Below, one piece after another: positions 4,745-5,548 of a DNA stretch of 5,548 bases (positions are counted from its first letter, which is position 1; each line of letters starts with the position of its first letter). The notes under the pieces were generated by a model. That model was not told the origin of the DNA. It worked only from the letters and a program-made list of their open reading frames with translations, and ran no database searches. Made by a program: the position numbers and the translations under genes. Location: the NCBI GenBank assembly GCA_003445895.1, contig DMCD01000204.1, forward strand, positions 1 to 5,548, given 5' to 3'. The stretch is from Lachnoclostridium sp. Its GTDB lineage: Bacteria; Bacillota; Clostridia; Lachnospirales; Lachnospiraceae.

Positions 4745-5548
4745 TCAGTCCACTGCCACCGGAGCCCAGCCGTAATCCTTGAAGAAGTCGATGTCCAGGC
4801 CGTTGGCCTTCACATAGTTCTTGATGGTGTCCACGCGGAGGTCATCGTTGAGCTCGCTGTTGAGAAGAACATTGGCCATCTCCGGATGGTCTGCGCAGAT
4901 TCTCTCCAGAGACTCCTGGAAGTTTGCGCCGTCGTCTGCACTCTCAAATCTTGTCACCACATATCCGGCTGCGGTCTGTGCCAGATGCATCAGGCCCGGA
5001 TAGCTTCCGCCGGCGGTGTTCTCCAGTGTCTTGCCGGTCAGGTTGTAATTCAGAACCCAGAAATCGCCGTAAACCTTAATATCGTTCGGATTGGAATCAT
5101 CCACGCCGGCCACCTGGATATTGGGAATCATAACGTCCGCTGCGCCGTACTGGCTTGCCATCTTCTCCATATAATCGGTGATGGCGTTCATGATGGCTGC
5201 ATTGCCGGTGCCGGTATAACTGTAATCCGGAAGGTCTGCCTTCGCGGTCTGTGCAGCAGTCTGTGCAGTGGTCTGGGCTGTTGTCTGTGCTGCTTCCGCT
5301 GCCGGGGATGCGGCATTGGCTGCCGCATCCTTCTGCAGGGTTTCTTCCGCCGGGCTTTCTGCAGGAGTGGTCTCCTGAGCAGCCGTCTCAGCTTCGGTAT
5401 TGTCATTCAGTTTTTCCAAAGTATATCTTCCGTCCTCGGTCTCAAAGATGCCGTAGGTGCCGTCGGACTGGATCAGCTCGCCGATGCATCCGCCGTTGGT
5501 CCACAGGGTGTAGGCATCCACGGTGGAGCCGTCTGCTGCGGTGAAGCG
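4745..5548 (-). CDS. Unidentified protein, 5' truncated by the window edge, with Ala/Thr/Gln-rich linker
   Basis: The frame is open to position 5548, giving 267 visible codons before TGA at 4745-4747. The GTG at 5521 is not a likely start because coding sequence continues upstream of it (RFTAADGST). Visible residues 1-49 look like short beta strands (YTLWTNGGCIGELIQSDGTYGIFETEDGRYTLEKL). Residues 50-104 are a low-complexity Ala/Thr/Glu/Gln linker ending in repeated AQT units. Residues 105-267 look folded, with a helix (AIMNAITDYMEKMASQY), strands (DIKVYGDFWVLNYNL, GYVVTRFES) and further helices, ending FFKDYGWAPVAVD. A helix followed by curved strands would suit an NTF2- or cystatin-like fold, but this is only an impression. 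Surface location is inferred from the linker and the neighbours, since any signal peptide is outside the window. Confidence 0.7.
   Translation of the reverse strand, partial: RFTAADGSTVDAYTLWTNGGCIGELIQSDGTYGIFETEDGRYTLEKLNDNTEAETAAQETTPAESPAEETLQKDAAANAASPAAEAAQTTAQTTAQTAAQTAKADLPDYSYTGTGNAAIMNAITDYMEKMASQYGAADVMIPNIQVAGVDDSNPNDIKVYGDFWVLNYNLTGKTLENTAGGSYPGLMHLAQTAAGYVVTRFESADDGANFQESLERICADHPEMANVLLNSELNDDLRVDTIKNYVKANGLDIDFFKDYGWAPVAVD
5247..5294 (-). repeat. Four 12-bp tandem units encoding AQT-type repeats
   Basis: Units start at 5247, 5259, 5271 and 5283, each beginning GTCTG on the plus strand. The first two differ only in their last two bases. On the minus strand they encode the AQTTAQTTAQTAAQT linker. 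Length changes in 12-bp steps would keep the frame. Confidence 0.75.

Noticed and set aside
5515..5521. GTG at 5521 as the start of the last gene
   Set aside because: The frame is open to the window edge with plausible protein sequence upstream and no ribosome binding site, so the gene is simply cut by the window.
1..5548. CRISPR array, insertion sequence, prophage or toxin-antitoxin system
   Set aside because: No regularly spaced direct repeats, transposase or integrase motifs, or small toxin/antitoxin gene pair were seen; the only tandem repeats are in-frame protein linkers.

Overview
The window reads as chromosomal DNA from a GC-rich, Gram-positive anaerobe of the Clostridia, most likely a gut Lachnospiraceae-type Bacillota. 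The evidence is the protein types rather than any marker gene: secreted proteins with glycine/tryptophan/tyrosine cell-wall-binding repeats, a YkuD-type L,D-transpeptidase, an NlpC/P60 peptidase with a long acidic linker, purine-rich Shine-Dalgarno sites and TATAAT/TATACT promoters. There is no rRNA, tRNA, CRISPR array, insertion sequence or phage gene.

Layout. Positions 1-689 (minus, 3' end outside the window) encode an exported protein with cell-wall-binding repeats followed by the first part of an L,D-transpeptidase domain. Positions 690-822 hold its promoter and a structured leader. Positions 823-2559 (minus) encode a large exported NlpC/P60 peptidase that starts with GTG. Positions 2560-2734 are a divergent promoter region with one extended -10 in each direction. 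Positions 2735-4075 (plus) encode a MATE-family multidrug/cation antiporter. Only 6 bp further on, the convergent gene at 4082-4618 (minus) encodes a small secreted protein with a wall-binding repeat and an unassigned beta-rich C-terminal domain. Positions 4619-4744 hold a striking 87-bp imperfect dyad (4623-4709) that has this gene's promoter at its centre and its ribosome binding site in one arm. Positions 4745-5548 (minus, 5' end outside the window) encode an unidentified protein with an Ala/Thr/Gln-rich linker.

How it fits together. Four of the five genes look extracytoplasmic or wall-associated. The transpeptidase would make 3-3 peptidoglycan cross-links or anchor proteins, and the NlpC/P60 enzyme would cut stem peptides. 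The MATE gene is the only clear membrane transporter and is the divergent partner of the peptidase gene. Each minus-strand gene appears to have its own promoter, so this looks like a neighbourhood of envelope genes rather than one operon.

I found no convincing new defence or mobile system. The least ordinary signals are the promoter-containing dyad at 4623-4709, the alternating pairing segments in the transpeptidase leader, and the two unassigned domains in the 4082-4618 and 4745-5548 genes.
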